Below, one piece after another: positions 35,360-44,877 of a stretch of 64,000 nt of DNA. Position numbers and translations under genes: made by a program. Position 1 is the first letter of the stretch. Each line of letters begins with the position of its first letter. The notes below the pieces were generated by a model. It was not told the origin of the DNA, searched no databases, and saw only the letters and a list, made by a program, of their open reading frames with translations. Source of the DNA: Caryophanales bacterium UBA5729 (lineage in GTDB: Bacteria; Bacillota_I; Bacilli_A; Izemoplasmatales; Hujiaoplasmataceae); NCBI GenBank assembly GCA_002419505.1, contig DIGF01000033.1:14614-78613 (forward strand), in the 5' to 3' direction.

Positions 35360-37957
35360 ATGCGATTATTTACTAAAAGAATTACTTATTTTACGCTAAC
35401 CCTGATACTAGGATTAGTTTTAGTTGCTTGTGGTGGCAAGACAACGACTGATGTAGCACCTGAAAATTTATTAATCCCACAATTGACTAATCCGGAAGCG
35501 ATTTATTATCAAACTGATGATTTTAATATCACATACCGTGATTTGTATAATAGCCTGAAGATTAATGATGGTTTAAACCAATTGTTAGCGATGGTTGATA
35601 CTGACTTGTTAAAAGATTATATCGATCAAGTTACTCAAGACCAAATTAATAAGAAACGCGAAAAATTAACTTTCGGAACTAATGATGCGGAAATTATCGA
35701 ATCATTTGGTGAAGAGCGCAGAGCTGAATATATCCAAAACTTTGAAGAATCACTCTTTCTTATGGGATATGAAACAGACATCGATGATTATATTCGTTTA
35801 GTTTTAGCAAGAGAACAATATTCAACTGATCTAATGTTAAGCGAAGCTTCAGTTGATGAAACTTGGCATGTTGGTCCGAAACAAATAGCTAACTATTACG
35901 ATATAACTTATCAAAAAGACATTCAATCAATAAAGATTAAGTTCTTATCAGAAAATGATGCTAAAACAGTTATGAGAACATTTAATTTAGTCACCAGAAG
36001 TGGCCAGTTAATGTTATATACCGGAACTAAACCTCTAGCGGAAGTTCCTTCATTTGAACTGAATGAAACCAACACACAAACATTAAATGACGAAGAACTT
36101 CTAAGTTACTTTATTCAAATGTATAATTACGTTTATCAGGATATTAAAGATCAATTATCTGAAACAGCTACTGTTGAAGAGTTGATTAACAATCCTGATT
36201 TAACTCAAGTTTTTAAAGATATCAAAGCCTTTAATAACAACTTAGCTAATTTCATGTTCTTAACATTAGGGAATTATGAAGATTTCACTTCTGAAGAAGA
36301 TGAAGTTCCATATTACACTTATCGTCCAGAGAAATTTTTCTCAGGAAGCGACACAGCTTATTACATGATTCTTAATTTAACTGGTACAGAAAAAGCTGAT
36401 GTAAAAGATTTTGATGGTACAAAAGTTGAACTTATCGAACTAATCGGTGAAGACAAGTATAACGAAATCGAAACTGAAATCATCAATAATAACCTAAGTT
36501 CTCAAACTTTTGTTACAAGAAGAATCGCTGATTTAAGAAGAGAACACGATTTTGTAATTTATGATTATTACTTAACAATTGACTATAAATCAATCGACAC
36601 AAGATATGTAGCACATGAAGAAGGAAGTTTAACAAAAGTTGCTTCTTATGATGATAAGACAATCACACCAGACCAATTATTAACTTATGCGCTTAACCGT
36701 AACGCTGCGATGTATTTAATTTACTCGGCTCAGTATAAAGCTGTTATGGCTGCTCACTATGAAAATGTTTACTGCTTAAATACGAGTTCTTGTGAATATG
36801 ATTACCGACAAAACGAATCGGCTAAAATGCTCGAACATGTCATCGAATTCAATAATATGAAAACTCAATTCCTTGAAAGCATGTATTCAACTTATTACAC
36901 ATTTGATGAGTATCTATATCTAGCATATGGTGTTAAAAGCGAAGAAGAAATGATTAAGAACTACTATGTAAAATCTACACTTCAACCGATTTACATCTTT
37001 GATAATATTATCAAGAACGATTACGAAATCTTAAATGACGTTTTAGACATCATGGACGGATATTATGAGAATTATTTCAGTTTGAAAGCAAACCACATTT
37101 TAATCTATCTAGACCGTGATGAAAATGGTTCACCTGATAATTACGAAGATTTTTATGAAGGTTTAGAAGATACGACTGCATATGACGCTAAATTAGCTGC
37201 TTTAGAACTAGCGATAAGAGAATATTTAGCGATTGAAGACAACACTATGGCTAAATTAGTTAGTGAATATAAACTAGCAAGTAGAGATAATGAAACTTGG
37301 GGAGAATTCAAAAGATATGGTTTCTTCTTACTAACAGAAAACCTTTCAGCAACCACTTCGTTAACTTTCACTTCTACAATTAACAAATTTGAAAGAAGTT
37401 TTGTGGATGCCTTAGTTGAAATTTATCAAGAATATAAGTTAGAAGAAAATATTGATAAGAATTTTATATTCAACGATACTTTAGTTGAAACTTCATATGG
37501 GTTGCATTTGATTAAAGCTGAAAAAGGCACTAATTTTGATATGCCAAACGCGAAGTTTACGATGACTTATAATGATGATAATGAACCTAACTTTACAGTT
37601 GGTTTAGAAAACGAAGAAGACCACATCAGTTTCGAACAACTTAAAATCTATGCGCAATATCGTTTTACAGTCATCGCTTTTGGAACGGTTAATATCAGCG
37701 AATTATATGGTTTTACCAGACCTACTATTCCGACTTCAGTTAATAATGCCTTGAAAGAGTTTGCGACTTCATTGCATGATGCATTATATGTTGTTGGTTT
37801 TATGAACATTGGTATTATTGAAGAATTAAAAGCTGGAGACTTCATTAACAGTCAATCTCAATATTCAAATGTAAGTGAAACTGATTTGATCAATACGATG
37901 AATAGAATCAGCGAAATCTATTTCCGTCAAATATATGCCGAACTAGATCAAAGATAA
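35360..37957 (+). CDS. Large surface lipoprotein, PrsA/parvulin-like foldase candidate
   Basis: An 865-residue lipoprotein: MRLFTKRITYF, hydrophobic core and lipobox LVACGG (Cys about 24). I chose the ATG at 35360 because AAAGGAG precedes it; a TTG eight codons earlier overlaps that site. A region near 575-720 resembles a parvulin (PpiC) domain: KANHILIYLD, a Phe-containing helix before FERSFVDAL, and ETSYGLHLIKAE. The family helps fold exported proteins. At 865 residues it is about three times the size of PrsA, with long helical flanks. If right, it would assist the many secreted proteins of this window. The call rests on short motifs. Confidence 0.6.
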   Translation: MRLFTKRITYFTLTLILGLVLVACGGKTTTDVAPENLLIPQLTNPEAIYYQTDDFNITYRDLYNSLKINDGLNQLLAMVDTDLLKDYIDQVTQDQINKKREKLTFGTNDAEIIESFGEERRAEYIQNFEESLFLMGYETDIDDYIRLVLAREQYSTDLMLSEASVDETWHVGPKQIANYYDITYQKDIQSIKIKFLSENDAKTVMRTFNLVTRSGQLMLYTGTKPLAEVPSFELNETNTQTLNDEELLSYFIQMYNYVYQDIKDQLSETATVEELINNPDLTQVFKDIKAFNNNLANFMFLTLGNYEDFTSEEDEVPYYTYRPEKFFSGSDTAYYMILNLTGTEKADVKDFDGTKVELIELIGEDKYNEIETEIINNNLSSQTFVTRRIADLRREHDFVIYDYYLTIDYKSIDTRYVAHEEGSLTKVASYDDKTITPDQLLTYALNRNAAMYLIYSAQYKAVMAAHYENVYCLNTSSCEYDYRQNESAKMLEHVIEFNNMKTQFLESMYSTYYTFDEYLYLAYGVKSEEEMIKNYYVKSTLQPIYIFDNIIKNDYEILNDVLDIMDGYYENYFSLKANHILIYLDRDENGSPDNYEDFYEGLEDTTAYDAKLAALELAIREYLAIEDNTMAKLVSEYKLASRDNETWGEFKRYGFFLLTENLSATTSLTFTSTINKFERSFVDALVEIYQEYKLEENIDKNFIFNDTLVETSYGLHLIKAEKGTNFDMPNAKFTMTYNDDNEPNFTVGLENEEDHISFEQLKIYAQYRFTVIAFGTVNISELYGFTRPTIPTSVNNALKEFATSLHDALYVVGFMNIGIIEELKAGDFINSQSQYSNVSETDLINTMNRISEIYFRQIYAELDQR

Positions 37958-37968
37958 AAGATAAAAGA

Positions 37969-37997
37969 AAAAGTGCGAGTTATAACCTCGCACTTTT
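37969..37997 (+). terminator. Terminator of the lipoprotein gene
   Basis: AAAAGTGCGAG and CTCGCACTTTT form an 11-bp perfect stem. The U-tract is only the four T of the arm, so termination may be incomplete and read into the CDF gene 20 bp on. Confidence 0.75.
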
Positions 37998-38016
37998 GTA
38001 TAAAGAAGGTTAAAGG

Positions 38017-38916
38017 ATGAAAGCAAAAGAAGCGAAAATTATCAAGAATAACACCATCCTCACAATCATCGCTAACGGCTTTTTAGCGGTGATAAAATTA
38101 GTTGGAGGAATCCTCGGTAATTCAAGTGTTTTAATTACTGACGCAATTAATTCAATCAGTGATATCGCTACTAATTTAGTAGTCTTTGTTTCTGCTAAGT
38201 TTTCTAAAAAAGAAAGAGATGCATCTCACCCTTATGGACATGATAAATTTGATTCGATGATATCGATTTTTTTAGGAGTAGCTTTGATTATTACTGTCTT
38301 TGAAATCGGAAAAAACGCTTTTAAGACTTTGTATGATTTAATCTTCAACGACTTAGTTATACCTGAACCAGCATACTACACAATAATCATCGTAGGCGTG
38401 ACTTTAATAACAAAAGAACTACTGTACCGCAAAACAAGGAAAGACGCTAAAAAAGCCAATTCCCAAGCGTTGATGGCACAGGCGTGGGACCACAGGTCCG
38501 ATACTTTCACCAGCATCGGAGCACTTATCGGAATTATCGGAGCTTTATTTGGTATGGGGTACTTAGATCCAATTGCTTCCTTATTCATCTGTTTCTTTAT
38601 TCTCAAATTAGGCTATAGAATTGTCAAAACCGGAGTGTCGCAAGTGGTTGATGAATCAGCTAGTGATGAACAGGTAAACGAAATTAAAAAAATCGTTAAA
38701 AGCAATTCAGCCGTTATCTCAATTGACGAGATTAAAACAAGACTTTTTGGAGTCAAATACTACGTCGACTTAGAAATATCTCTCGATAAAAATCTTTCTT
38801 TATTAGAAGCCCATAAAATCGCGGAAAAAATCCACGATGAAATTGAGGACACGCTTAATGATGTCATTCATTGCATGATTCACGTTAATCCCAGCAAGGA
38901 TAATAAATTAAAATAA
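38017..38916 (+). CDS. Cation diffusion facilitator (CDF) family transporter
   Basis: A 299-residue membrane protein with about six helices in the first 200 residues and a cytosolic C-terminal domain. Metal-site motifs: DAINSISDIATNLVV, HPYGHDKFDSM and AWDHRSDTFTSIG. The C-terminal VDLEISLDKNLSLLEAHKI fits the CDF dimerisation domain. It exports divalent metals such as Zn, Fe or Mn in exchange for protons; the metal cannot be told. It starts 20 bp after a weak terminator. Confidence 0.94.
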   Translation: MKAKEAKIIKNNTILTIIANGFLAVIKLVGGILGNSSVLITDAINSISDIATNLVVFVSAKFSKKERDASHPYGHDKFDSMISIFLGVALIITVFEIGKNAFKTLYDLIFNDLVIPEPAYYTIIIVGVTLITKELLYRKTRKDAKKANSQALMAQAWDHRSDTFTSIGALIGIIGALFGMGYLDPIASLFICFFILKLGYRIVKTGVSQVVDESASDEQVNEIKKIVKSNSAVISIDEIKTRLFGVKYYVDLEISLDKNLSLLEAHKIAEKIHDEIEDTLNDVIHCMIHVNPSKDNKLK

Positions 38917-38922
38917 AGGTAG

Positions 38923-38951
38923 TTGAATTAATTTAGTTGTAGTGATATAAT
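38923..38951 (+). promoter_or_regulatory. Promoter of the mgtC-like gene
   Basis: -35 TTGAAT (38923-38928) and -10 TATAAT (38946-38951), 17-bp spacer. Confidence 0.72.
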
Positions 38952-38967
38952 AACTAATTACATATAA

Positions 38968-38981
38968 GGAAAACGCTTGCA
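38968..38981. promoter_or_regulatory. Possible cre box downstream of the mgtC promoter
   Basis: GGAAAACGCTTGCA differs from the cre consensus at two positions and lies just after the predicted start of transcription, where it could act as a roadblock. Confidence 0.35.
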
Positions 38982-38997
38982 TAAAGGAGTGATAGTT

Positions 38998-39540
38998 ATG
39001 TTTTTATCTTTTTTATTAAATTTTTTAGAGAACGGTCCTTCATTACTTGAAATAGTTGTGAGGATGTTACTTACAGCGATTTTTGTGGGGATTATTGGAG
39101 CCGAAAGACAAATGCGTCATAAAATCGCAGGGGTCACAACTCATTTAATGGTTGCTTTTGGAGCTGCTGGAATCGCGATCCTTCAAGATGCCTTATATAA
39201 AGAAGCTTTAGCAATGGCTGTTGAATACGCCGCTCTAGGAGTTCAAGTCGATTTGCAACGCCAAAGAGTTATCGCTCAAGTAGTCACTGGTGTTGGTTTT
39301 CTAGGTGCAGGTACGATTTTAAAAACTAGAAATGGTATCTATGGCTTAACCACAGCTGCGACTTTATGGCTAGCTGCGATGATTGGTTTAGCATTTGGTA
39401 TGGGCGCTTATATCATCGGTGTGGTAATATCTGTATTCTCATTTATTTTCCTTACTTTATTTAGAAAATTCCTTGAAAAAACATCATTAAGACATCGAGA
39501 AAGCCCAGATATAATTGGCTCTCAACCAGTAGATGAATAA
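38998..39540 (+). CDS. MgtC/SapB family membrane protein
   Basis: A 180-residue protein with about four to five hydrophobic helices. Motifs: LLTAIFVGIIGAERQ, KIAGVTTHLMVAFGAA, GVGFLGAGTIL and GLTTAATLWLAAMIGLAFG. The ATG at 38998 has AAAGGAG upstream; a TTG seven codons earlier lies in the ribosome site region. Family members affect Mg2+ adaptation and ATP synthase or membrane potential. Its precise role here is not known. Confidence 0.94.
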   Translation: MFLSFLLNFLENGPSLLEIVVRMLLTAIFVGIIGAERQMRHKIAGVTTHLMVAFGAAGIAILQDALYKEALAMAVEYAALGVQVDLQRQRVIAQVVTGVGFLGAGTILKTRNGIYGLTTAATLWLAAMIGLAFGMGAYIIGVVISVFSFIFLTLFRKFLEKTSLRHRESPDIIGSQPVDE

Positions 39541-39571
39541 AGAGATTCCTTGTGAATCTCTTATTTTTTTT
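39541..39571 (+). terminator. Terminator of the mgtC-like gene
   Basis: AGAGATTC/GAATCTCT stem of 8 bp with loop CTTGT, followed by TATTTTTTTTT, one base after the stop. Confidence 0.9.
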
Positions 39572-39655
39572 GAATTCGAAATTATTCATTCATATATTTT
39601 GCAAAAATAGCTTAAATAGTATAAACTATTTATGGTAAAACCCGGAGGTTATAAC

Positions 39656-40456
39656 ATGACATTAGAGATTAAAGATTTATTTGTGTCCATCGAAGACAAC
39701 ATTATCCTTCAAGGGCTTAACTTGAAAGTCAAAGGCGGAGAAGTTCATGCGATAATGGGACCTAATGGAACCGGTAAATCAACTTTAGCGCAAATCTGCA
39801 TGGGACACCCAAGCTATAAAATTATCTCAGGAGACATTCTCCTAGACGGCGAGAGCATAATTGACAAATCCGTAGACGAAAGATCTAGACTAGGGATATT
39901 TTTAGCTATGCAAAATCCAATTGAAGTTCCCGGAGTTACTAACTTCGATTTTATAAAAGCAGCAATGCAAACTAGAATGAAAAAAGACGAGCACTTAAGA
40001 GTGGGTAAGTTTATTTTAAAATTTGAAAAAGCTTCTGAAGATTTAAAAATGGGCCAAGGTTTAGCTCATCGATTTTTAAATCAAGGATTTTCCGGTGGGG
40101 AAAAGAAACGCAATGAAATCTTGCAGATGAAGATGCTTAACCCGCGATTTGCTTTTCTGGATGAAATCGATTCAGGTTTAGATGTCGATGCATTAAAGCT
40201 AGTAGGCGAAAATGTAACAGCATTGAAAAGCCCCGATTTAGGCTTAATATTGATTACCCATTATCAAAGATTATTAGATTATATAATTCCCGATTACGTT
40301 CACATTATGATTAATGGTAAAATCGTGATGACGGGAAAAGATGAACTGATTAAGAAAATTGATCAAGATGGTTATGATTGGGTTAAGAAGGAATTGGGTA
40401 TCGAAGAAGAAGACAAAAAACCATATTCTCTCGGTACATGCCCATCGAAACATTAA
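39656..40456 (+). CDS. sufC: Fe-S assembly ATPase SufC
   Basis: A 266-residue ABC-type ATPase that partners SufB and SufD. Walker A GPNGTGKST, the SufC motif MGHPSY, LAMQNPIEVPGVTNFDF, signature GFSGGEKKRNEILQM and Walker B FAFLDEIDSGLD. GGAGG precedes the ATG at 39656; an in-frame ATG eight codons earlier overlaps the ribosome site. It is the first gene of the C-D-S-U-B operon. A small palindrome (AAATAGT/ACTATTT) lies 40 bp upstream. Confidence 0.97.
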   Translation: MTLEIKDLFVSIEDNIILQGLNLKVKGGEVHAIMGPNGTGKSTLAQICMGHPSYKIISGDILLDGESIIDKSVDERSRLGIFLAMQNPIEVPGVTNFDFIKAAMQTRMKKDEHLRVGKFILKFEKASEDLKMGQGLAHRFLNQGFSGGEKKRNEILQMKMLNPRFAFLDEIDSGLDVDALKLVGENVTALKSPDLGLILITHYQRLLDYIIPDYVHIMINGKIVMTGKDELIKKIDQDGYDWVKKELGIEEEDKKPYSLGTCPSKH

Positions 40457-40458
40457 AA

Positions 40459-41349
40459 ATGAATTTACCAAAATTTTTAGATAATCATCCTCAACTAATT
40501 TATCTAGATAATAACCATACTCTTAATAATGCTAAAATCAAAATCAAAGATAATCATTTGACTTTTAAGGGAGAAAATGAGTTTTTTGTTGTTATAAACA
40601 ATTATAATCAAGAAAAAGTGATTGATTTAACGGTAAGTAAAAATCAAACGCTGAGAGTTAACTTGTTAATTTATAATTCTAAAGCCATCAATCTTAATTT
40701 TAATATTTACGTCGAAGATAATGCTAGGTTAACACTTTATACTAATTTTACTTCTAGTAGAAAGGCAAAATTATCAATCTCAAGAAACTTCTTTCTTAAA
40801 GATAACGCTTATTTAAGAAGTTTAAACGCCATAACATATAATGGCAATTTAGAACTCAACGACAATTTCTTTTTAGTGGGTCTTAACGCTAAACTGGAAG
40901 TTGAACAGTTAAATATCGGTAGTAAAGAAAACGTCTATAAAATTAAACAACAAGCTTTCCATCAGGAAAAATCAACGCTTTCCACTATTAATAACAACCT
41001 AATAACGACTGATATGGCGAAAATGGACTACAAAGTCATCGGTAGCATTGCTAAGGGTAAAGAGTTTTCTAAATGCTCGCAAAACAATAAAGGAATAATG
41101 CTCAGCAACGAAAGTGAAATCGCGGTTGAACCAACGCTATTTATTGACGAATATAATGTTGAAGCAAATCATGGCGCTGCCATAGGTCAAATCGACGAAT
41201 TACAGCTTTACTATCTCTTAAGCAGAGGCTTAAGTGAGACTGAAGCTAAAGGTTTAATCATCTCCGGATATACTAATCCTTTTATAAACAAAGTAGAAAA
41301 CGTATTCTTACAGAAACAACTTATCCAAAGAATTTCACGATTAATTTAA
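40459..41349 (+). CDS. sufD: Fe-S assembly scaffold SufD
   Basis: A 296-residue SufBD-family protein. The C-terminal core ECS-like CSQNNKGIMLSNESEIAVEP, the segment IDEYNVEANHGAAIGQI and LSRGLSETEAKGLIISGY are typical. It forms the SufBC2D scaffold. The start is uncertain: the ATG at 40459, 2 bp after the sufC stop, is preferred by coupling and homology-like fit, while an ATG at 40438 inside sufC is possible. Neither has a strong ribosome site. Confidence 0.93.
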   Translation: MNLPKFLDNHPQLIYLDNNHTLNNAKIKIKDNHLTFKGENEFFVVINNYNQEKVIDLTVSKNQTLRVNLLIYNSKAINLNFNIYVEDNARLTLYTNFTSSRKAKLSISRNFFLKDNAYLRSLNAITYNGNLELNDNFFLVGLNAKLEVEQLNIGSKENVYKIKQQAFHQEKSTLSTINNNLITTDMAKMDYKVIGSIAKGKEFSKCSQNNKGIMLSNESEIAVEPTLFIDEYNVEANHGAAIGQIDELQLYYLLSRGLSETEAKGLIISGYTNPFINKVENVFLQKQLIQRISRLI

Positions 41350-41362
41350 GAGGTATAAATTT

Positions 41363-42565
41363 ATGAATGAAAAAATCTTTAATGATTTCCCTCAAATTAG
41401 TGACGGTTATATCTATTTTGATACTGCAGCCACTAGTTTAAAACCAAAATCAGTGATTGAAGCCGTGAATAATTACAATCGTAACCTTAGTTCGAATATC
41501 AATAGAGGCATGTACGATAAGAGTGTAATTACAACAAGGCTTTATGAAGAAGCAAGAGTTAAACTTGCTCGTTTTATTAACGCTTCAACTGATGAAGTGA
41601 TTTTTACAAGGGGAACAACCTCAAGTTTAAATCTAGTTGCTTATTCTTTGGGCTTAAGTATTCTAAAGAGTGATTCAGAAATCCTTATTTCCGAACAAGA
41701 ACATCATTCACAATTTTTACCTTGGCAAAACATCGCTAAGAAAACCGGAGCTAAATTAAACTTTGTTAAACTAGATAAAACTGGTAGAATAACCATTGAA
41801 AATATCAAAAAAGCTATTAATGAAAATACAAAAATAGTCGCTTTAAACTATGTATCAAATGTTTTGGGTTATATCAATCCAATCAAAGAAATCATCGCTT
41901 TAGCTCATCAGTATCAGGCTTTAGTGGTAATTGATGCCGCTCAAGCTGTACAGCATCTTCTTATTGATGTTAAAGACTTAGACGTAGATTTTTTAGCCTT
42001 CTCATCGCATAAAATGCTCGGTCCAACTGGTGCCGGTGCACTTTATGGTAAGTCGCGATTATTAGCGGTTTTAGAACCAATGGAGTTTGGCGGAGATATG
42101 AATGAAGACGTTGAAAAAGACCATTCGACATGGAAGGCGTCACCACAGAAATTTGAAGCTGGAACGATGCCGATTGCTGAAGTAATCGGGTTTGGTGCTG
42201 CAGTTGATTACTTAGAAAATCTTGGTTTAAAAGAGATAATGAATTACACTGAGAATTTATATAAGCAGTTATTTAATGAAATGAAAAAGCTTGAGGATAT
42301 TGAAATCTATAATCCCAATTCAGATACAGGAATACTAACCTTCAATTTGAAGAATGTACCTGCTCATGATGCAATCAGTTATTATGCTGAAAAAAATATT
42401 GCTTTAAGAAGCGGGCAACACTGTGCTAAATTAATTCACGATTTCTTAGGTATCAATTCTTCATTAAGAGCATCAGTATATTTTTATAACCGTAAAGAAG
42501 AAGTTGACAGATTTATCGAAGTCACCAAAGAGGCGATTAAATATTTTCGTAAACTTGGTTTTTAG
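41363..42565 (+). CDS. sufS: Cysteine desulfurase SufS
   Basis: A 400-residue PLP enzyme that takes sulfur from cysteine. PLP Lys is in AFSSHKMLGPTGAGALYG, the DAAQAVQH motif binds PLP, and the active Cys is in RSGQHCAKL. It gives sulfur to SufU and probably to ThiI encoded at 50635. AAGAGG precedes the ATG. Confidence 0.97.
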   Translation: MNEKIFNDFPQISDGYIYFDTAATSLKPKSVIEAVNNYNRNLSSNINRGMYDKSVITTRLYEEARVKLARFINASTDEVIFTRGTTSSLNLVAYSLGLSILKSDSEILISEQEHHSQFLPWQNIAKKTGAKLNFVKLDKTGRITIENIKKAINENTKIVALNYVSNVLGYINPIKEIIALAHQYQALVVIDAAQAVQHLLIDVKDLDVDFLAFSSHKMLGPTGAGALYGKSRLLAVLEPMEFGGDMNEDVEKDHSTWKASPQKFEAGTMPIAEVIGFGAAVDYLENLGLKEIMNYTENLYKQLFNEMKKLEDIEIYNPNSDTGILTFNLKNVPAHDAISYYAEKNIALRSGQHCAKLIHDFLGINSSLRASVYFYNRKEEVDRFIEVTKEAIKYFRKLGF

Positions 42566-42575
42566 GAGGAAAGTG

Positions 42576-43004
42576 ATGAGTACTTTAGACAATCTTTACC
42601 GAGAAATTATTATGGAACACTATAAAAACCCAAGAAATAAAGGTTTAATAAAAAATGAAGAATATACAAACGCCAGGATTAAAAATCCTGCTTGTGGTGA
42701 TGATATTACCGTTTCAACCAAGGTGGAAAACGGTATGGTTATAGACTGTAAACAACAAGCCGCTGGGTGTTCAATCTCAGTAGCTTCAGCTTCAGTTATG
42801 ACTGAGATTATGATTGGCAAAACAAAAGAGAATGCACTAGAAATAGCGAATACATTTTTAAATATGGTTTCCAATCAAGAATATGATCAGAGTATCGATT
42901 TAGAAGAAGCTGAAGTCTTTGGTGGCGTTAAGCAATTTCCTGCAAGAATAAAATGTGCATCGATTGCTTGGGTTGCATTTAAAGACACCTTGAGTCAGGA
43001 GTGA
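42576..43004 (+). CDS. sufU: Zinc-dependent sulfur transferase SufU
   Basis: A 142-residue IscU-like protein of the Bacilli type. Cys residues lie in NPACGDDI, QQAAGCSIS and RIKCASIAW, with the SufU insertion between. It accepts sulfur from SufS. I chose the ATG at 42576 because GGAGGAAAGTG precedes it; a longer frame reaching back into sufS is a chance extension. It is 10 bp after sufS and 4 bp before sufB. Confidence 0.96.
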   Translation: MSTLDNLYREIIMEHYKNPRNKGLIKNEEYTNARIKNPACGDDITVSTKVENGMVIDCKQQAAGCSISVASASVMTEIMIGKTKENALEIANTFLNMVSNQEYDQSIDLEEAEVFGGVKQFPARIKCASIAWVAFKDTLSQE

Positions 43005-43008
43005 TATT

Positions 43009-44412
43009 TTGAGTAAGAAAGATGAAATGAATTTTAATAACGAATATAAATACGGTTTTATTACTGATTCAAAATCAGTTAAACAAACCAAAAGAGGCTT
43101 GTCTGAAGCGATAGTGAGAGAGATCTCAGCAATTAAACAAGAACCTGAATGGATGTTAAATATCAGGGTAGATGCTTTAAAAGCATTTTATGCGATTGAA
43201 AATCCGAGTTGGGGACCTGATTTAACCGGAATTGATTTTAACGATATCATCTATTATATTAAACCTTCAGATCGTGTTGAAAAAGATTGGGAGAATGTTC
43301 CTCAAGAAATCAAAGACACCTTTGCAAAACTCGGCATTCCTGAAGCTGAACAAAAATATCTCTCTGGAGTTACAACTCAATTTGAATCAGAAGCGGTTTA
43401 TCATAGCACGATTCAAGAATTAAGTGATTTGGGGGTTATCTTCCTTGATACTGATTCAGCACTTAAGGAACATCCAGAGATATTTAAAAAATATTTTACA
43501 AAAGCTGTTTCTTATAAGGATAATAAGTACGCTGCTTTAAATACTGCCGTATGGAGTGGCGGATCATTTATTTACGTTCCTAAAGGAGTGAAAATTGATA
43601 AACCCTTACAAAGCTATTTTCGCATCAACTCTGAACGCATGGGACAATTTGAAAGGACTTTAATAATTGTTGATGAAGAAGCCTCTTTAAATTATGTAGA
43701 AGGCTGTACCGCACCAATCTATTCTAACAATTCCTTACACGCTGCAGTCGTTGAAATATATGTCGGTGAAAAGGCTAAATGTAGGTATTCCACAATCCAA
43801 AACTGGTCAACTAATATCATTAATCTAGTCACAAAAAGAGCAGTGGTTGAGGCTTATGGACATATGGAATGGATAGACGGAAATATTGGTTCAGGTTTAA
43901 ATATGAAGTATCCAAGTTGTATTTTAAAAGGCGATTATGCTAAAGGAACAACGATTACTATTGCTTTCGCCGGTAAGAATCAATACCAAGACACTGGGGC
44001 GAAAATGATTCATTTGGGCAAGTATACAACTTCAAAAATCGTTTCTAAATCCATCGCTACTAGAGGGGGAAAAGTTAATTACCGAGGCATTGTTTCTCAA
44101 GGCAAAAATGCTTATGGTTCAAAAGCTAAAATTGAGTGCGATACGATTCTTGTCGATCGCGAATCAGCTTCAGATACCATCCCTACTAACATCGTTAAAA
44201 ACTTTAGAGGTCAAATCGAACACGAAGCTACTGTTTCAAAAGTGAGCGATGATGAGTTATTCTATCTTATGAGTCGCGGACTTAACGAAGACGAAGCTAA
44301 AGAAATGATTATCATGGGTTTTATTGAACCCTTCGCGAGGGAACTGCCAATGGAATATGCAGTTGAACTTAATCAGCTTATCAAATTAGAAATGGCTGGG
44401 TCTATAGGCTAA
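43009..44412 (+). CDS. sufB: Fe-S assembly scaffold SufB (TTG start)
   Basis: A 467-residue SufB. Features: NPSWGPDLTGIDF, FIYVPKGVKI, EGCTAPIYS, GKNQYQDTGAKMIHLG, the conserved RGIVSQG and the C-terminal LMSRGLNEDEAKEMIIMGF. The TTG at 43009 is chosen because AGGAG lies 7 nt upstream; the first ATG, at 43027, is too far from it. It is the last gene of the operon and ends at a strong terminator. Confidence 0.96.
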   Translation: MSKKDEMNFNNEYKYGFITDSKSVKQTKRGLSEAIVREISAIKQEPEWMLNIRVDALKAFYAIENPSWGPDLTGIDFNDIIYYIKPSDRVEKDWENVPQEIKDTFAKLGIPEAEQKYLSGVTTQFESEAVYHSTIQELSDLGVIFLDTDSALKEHPEIFKKYFTKAVSYKDNKYAALNTAVWSGGSFIYVPKGVKIDKPLQSYFRINSERMGQFERTLIIVDEEASLNYVEGCTAPIYSNNSLHAAVVEIYVGEKAKCRYSTIQNWSTNIINLVTKRAVVEAYGHMEWIDGNIGSGLNMKYPSCILKGDYAKGTTITIAFAGKNQYQDTGAKMIHLGKYTTSKIVSKSIATRGGKVNYRGIVSQGKNAYGSKAKIECDTILVDRESASDTIPTNIVKNFRGQIEHEATVSKVSDDELFYLMSRGLNEDEAKEMIIMGFIEPFARELPMEYAVELNQLIKLEMAGSIG

Positions 44413-44413
44413 T

Positions 44414-44440
44414 AAAACTCCTAAGCTTAGGAGTTTTTTT
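44414..44440 (+). terminator. Terminator of the suf operon
   Basis: A perfect 24-bp palindrome (arms AAAACTCCTAAG and CTTAGGAGTTTT) followed by a T-run, 1 bp after the sufB stop. Confidence 0.95.
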
Positions 44441-44501
44441 ACTAAACATATTTAATTTTTAATTCGTTTATGTTAAAATGTATCAAAGGTGGTGTAGTGA
44501 T

Positions 44502-44825
44502 ATGAAACTTGTTATGGCAATTGTCTCAAATGAAGACGCAAGTAAAGTAATTAAAAAGTTGATTCAAACCAACTTCTTTGTTACTAAATTAGCTACTACT
44601 GGTGGATTTTTAATGAGTGGCAATACAACTATAATCGTCGGGGTTCAAGATGATCTTTTAGATAAATGCATCAGCGTGATATCAGAAACATCTAGGAGCA
44701 GAACCAAACTTGTTCCAAACGCTATTTCTAGCGAATTTGGTATTTTCTCATCGATGCCTGTTGAAGTTCAAGTTGGCGGAGCGACCGTTTTTGTTCTTGA
44801 TGTTGAACAGTTTATAAAAGCATAA
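44502..44825 (+). CDS. Cyclic di-AMP receptor, PstA/DarA-like
   Basis: A 107-residue PII-like protein: start MKLVMAIVSNEDASKVIKKL, TKLATTGGFLMSGNTT, an IIVGV strand, and VEVQVGGATVFVLDVEQF at the end. These match the c-di-AMP-binding PstA/DarA family. The ATG at 44502 is chosen because AAAGGTGG is upstream and the family start aligns. Family members sense c-di-AMP but their target is unclear. No diadenylate cyclase is in the window. Confidence 0.93.
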   Translation: MKLVMAIVSNEDASKVIKKLIQTNFFVTKLATTGGFLMSGNTTIIVGVQDDLLDKCISVISETSRSRTKLVPNAISSEFGIFSSMPVEVQVGGATVFVLDVEQFIKA

Positions 44826-44829
44826 GACA

Positions 44830-44857
44830 AAAGAACTGTTAACTACAGTTCTTTTTA
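44830..44857 (+). terminator. Terminator after pstA-like gene
   Basis: AAAGAACTGT and ACAGTTCTTT form a 10-bp stem (loop TAACT) ending in TTTTT. Confidence 0.88.
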
Positions 44858-44877
44858 ATATTTAGGAGTAACTATCT

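Noticed and set aside
40438..40458. Earlier ATG start for sufD inside sufC
   Set aside because: No ribosome site is present and the extra residues do not look like a SufD start. The ATG 2 bp after the sufC stop is more natural, though not certain.
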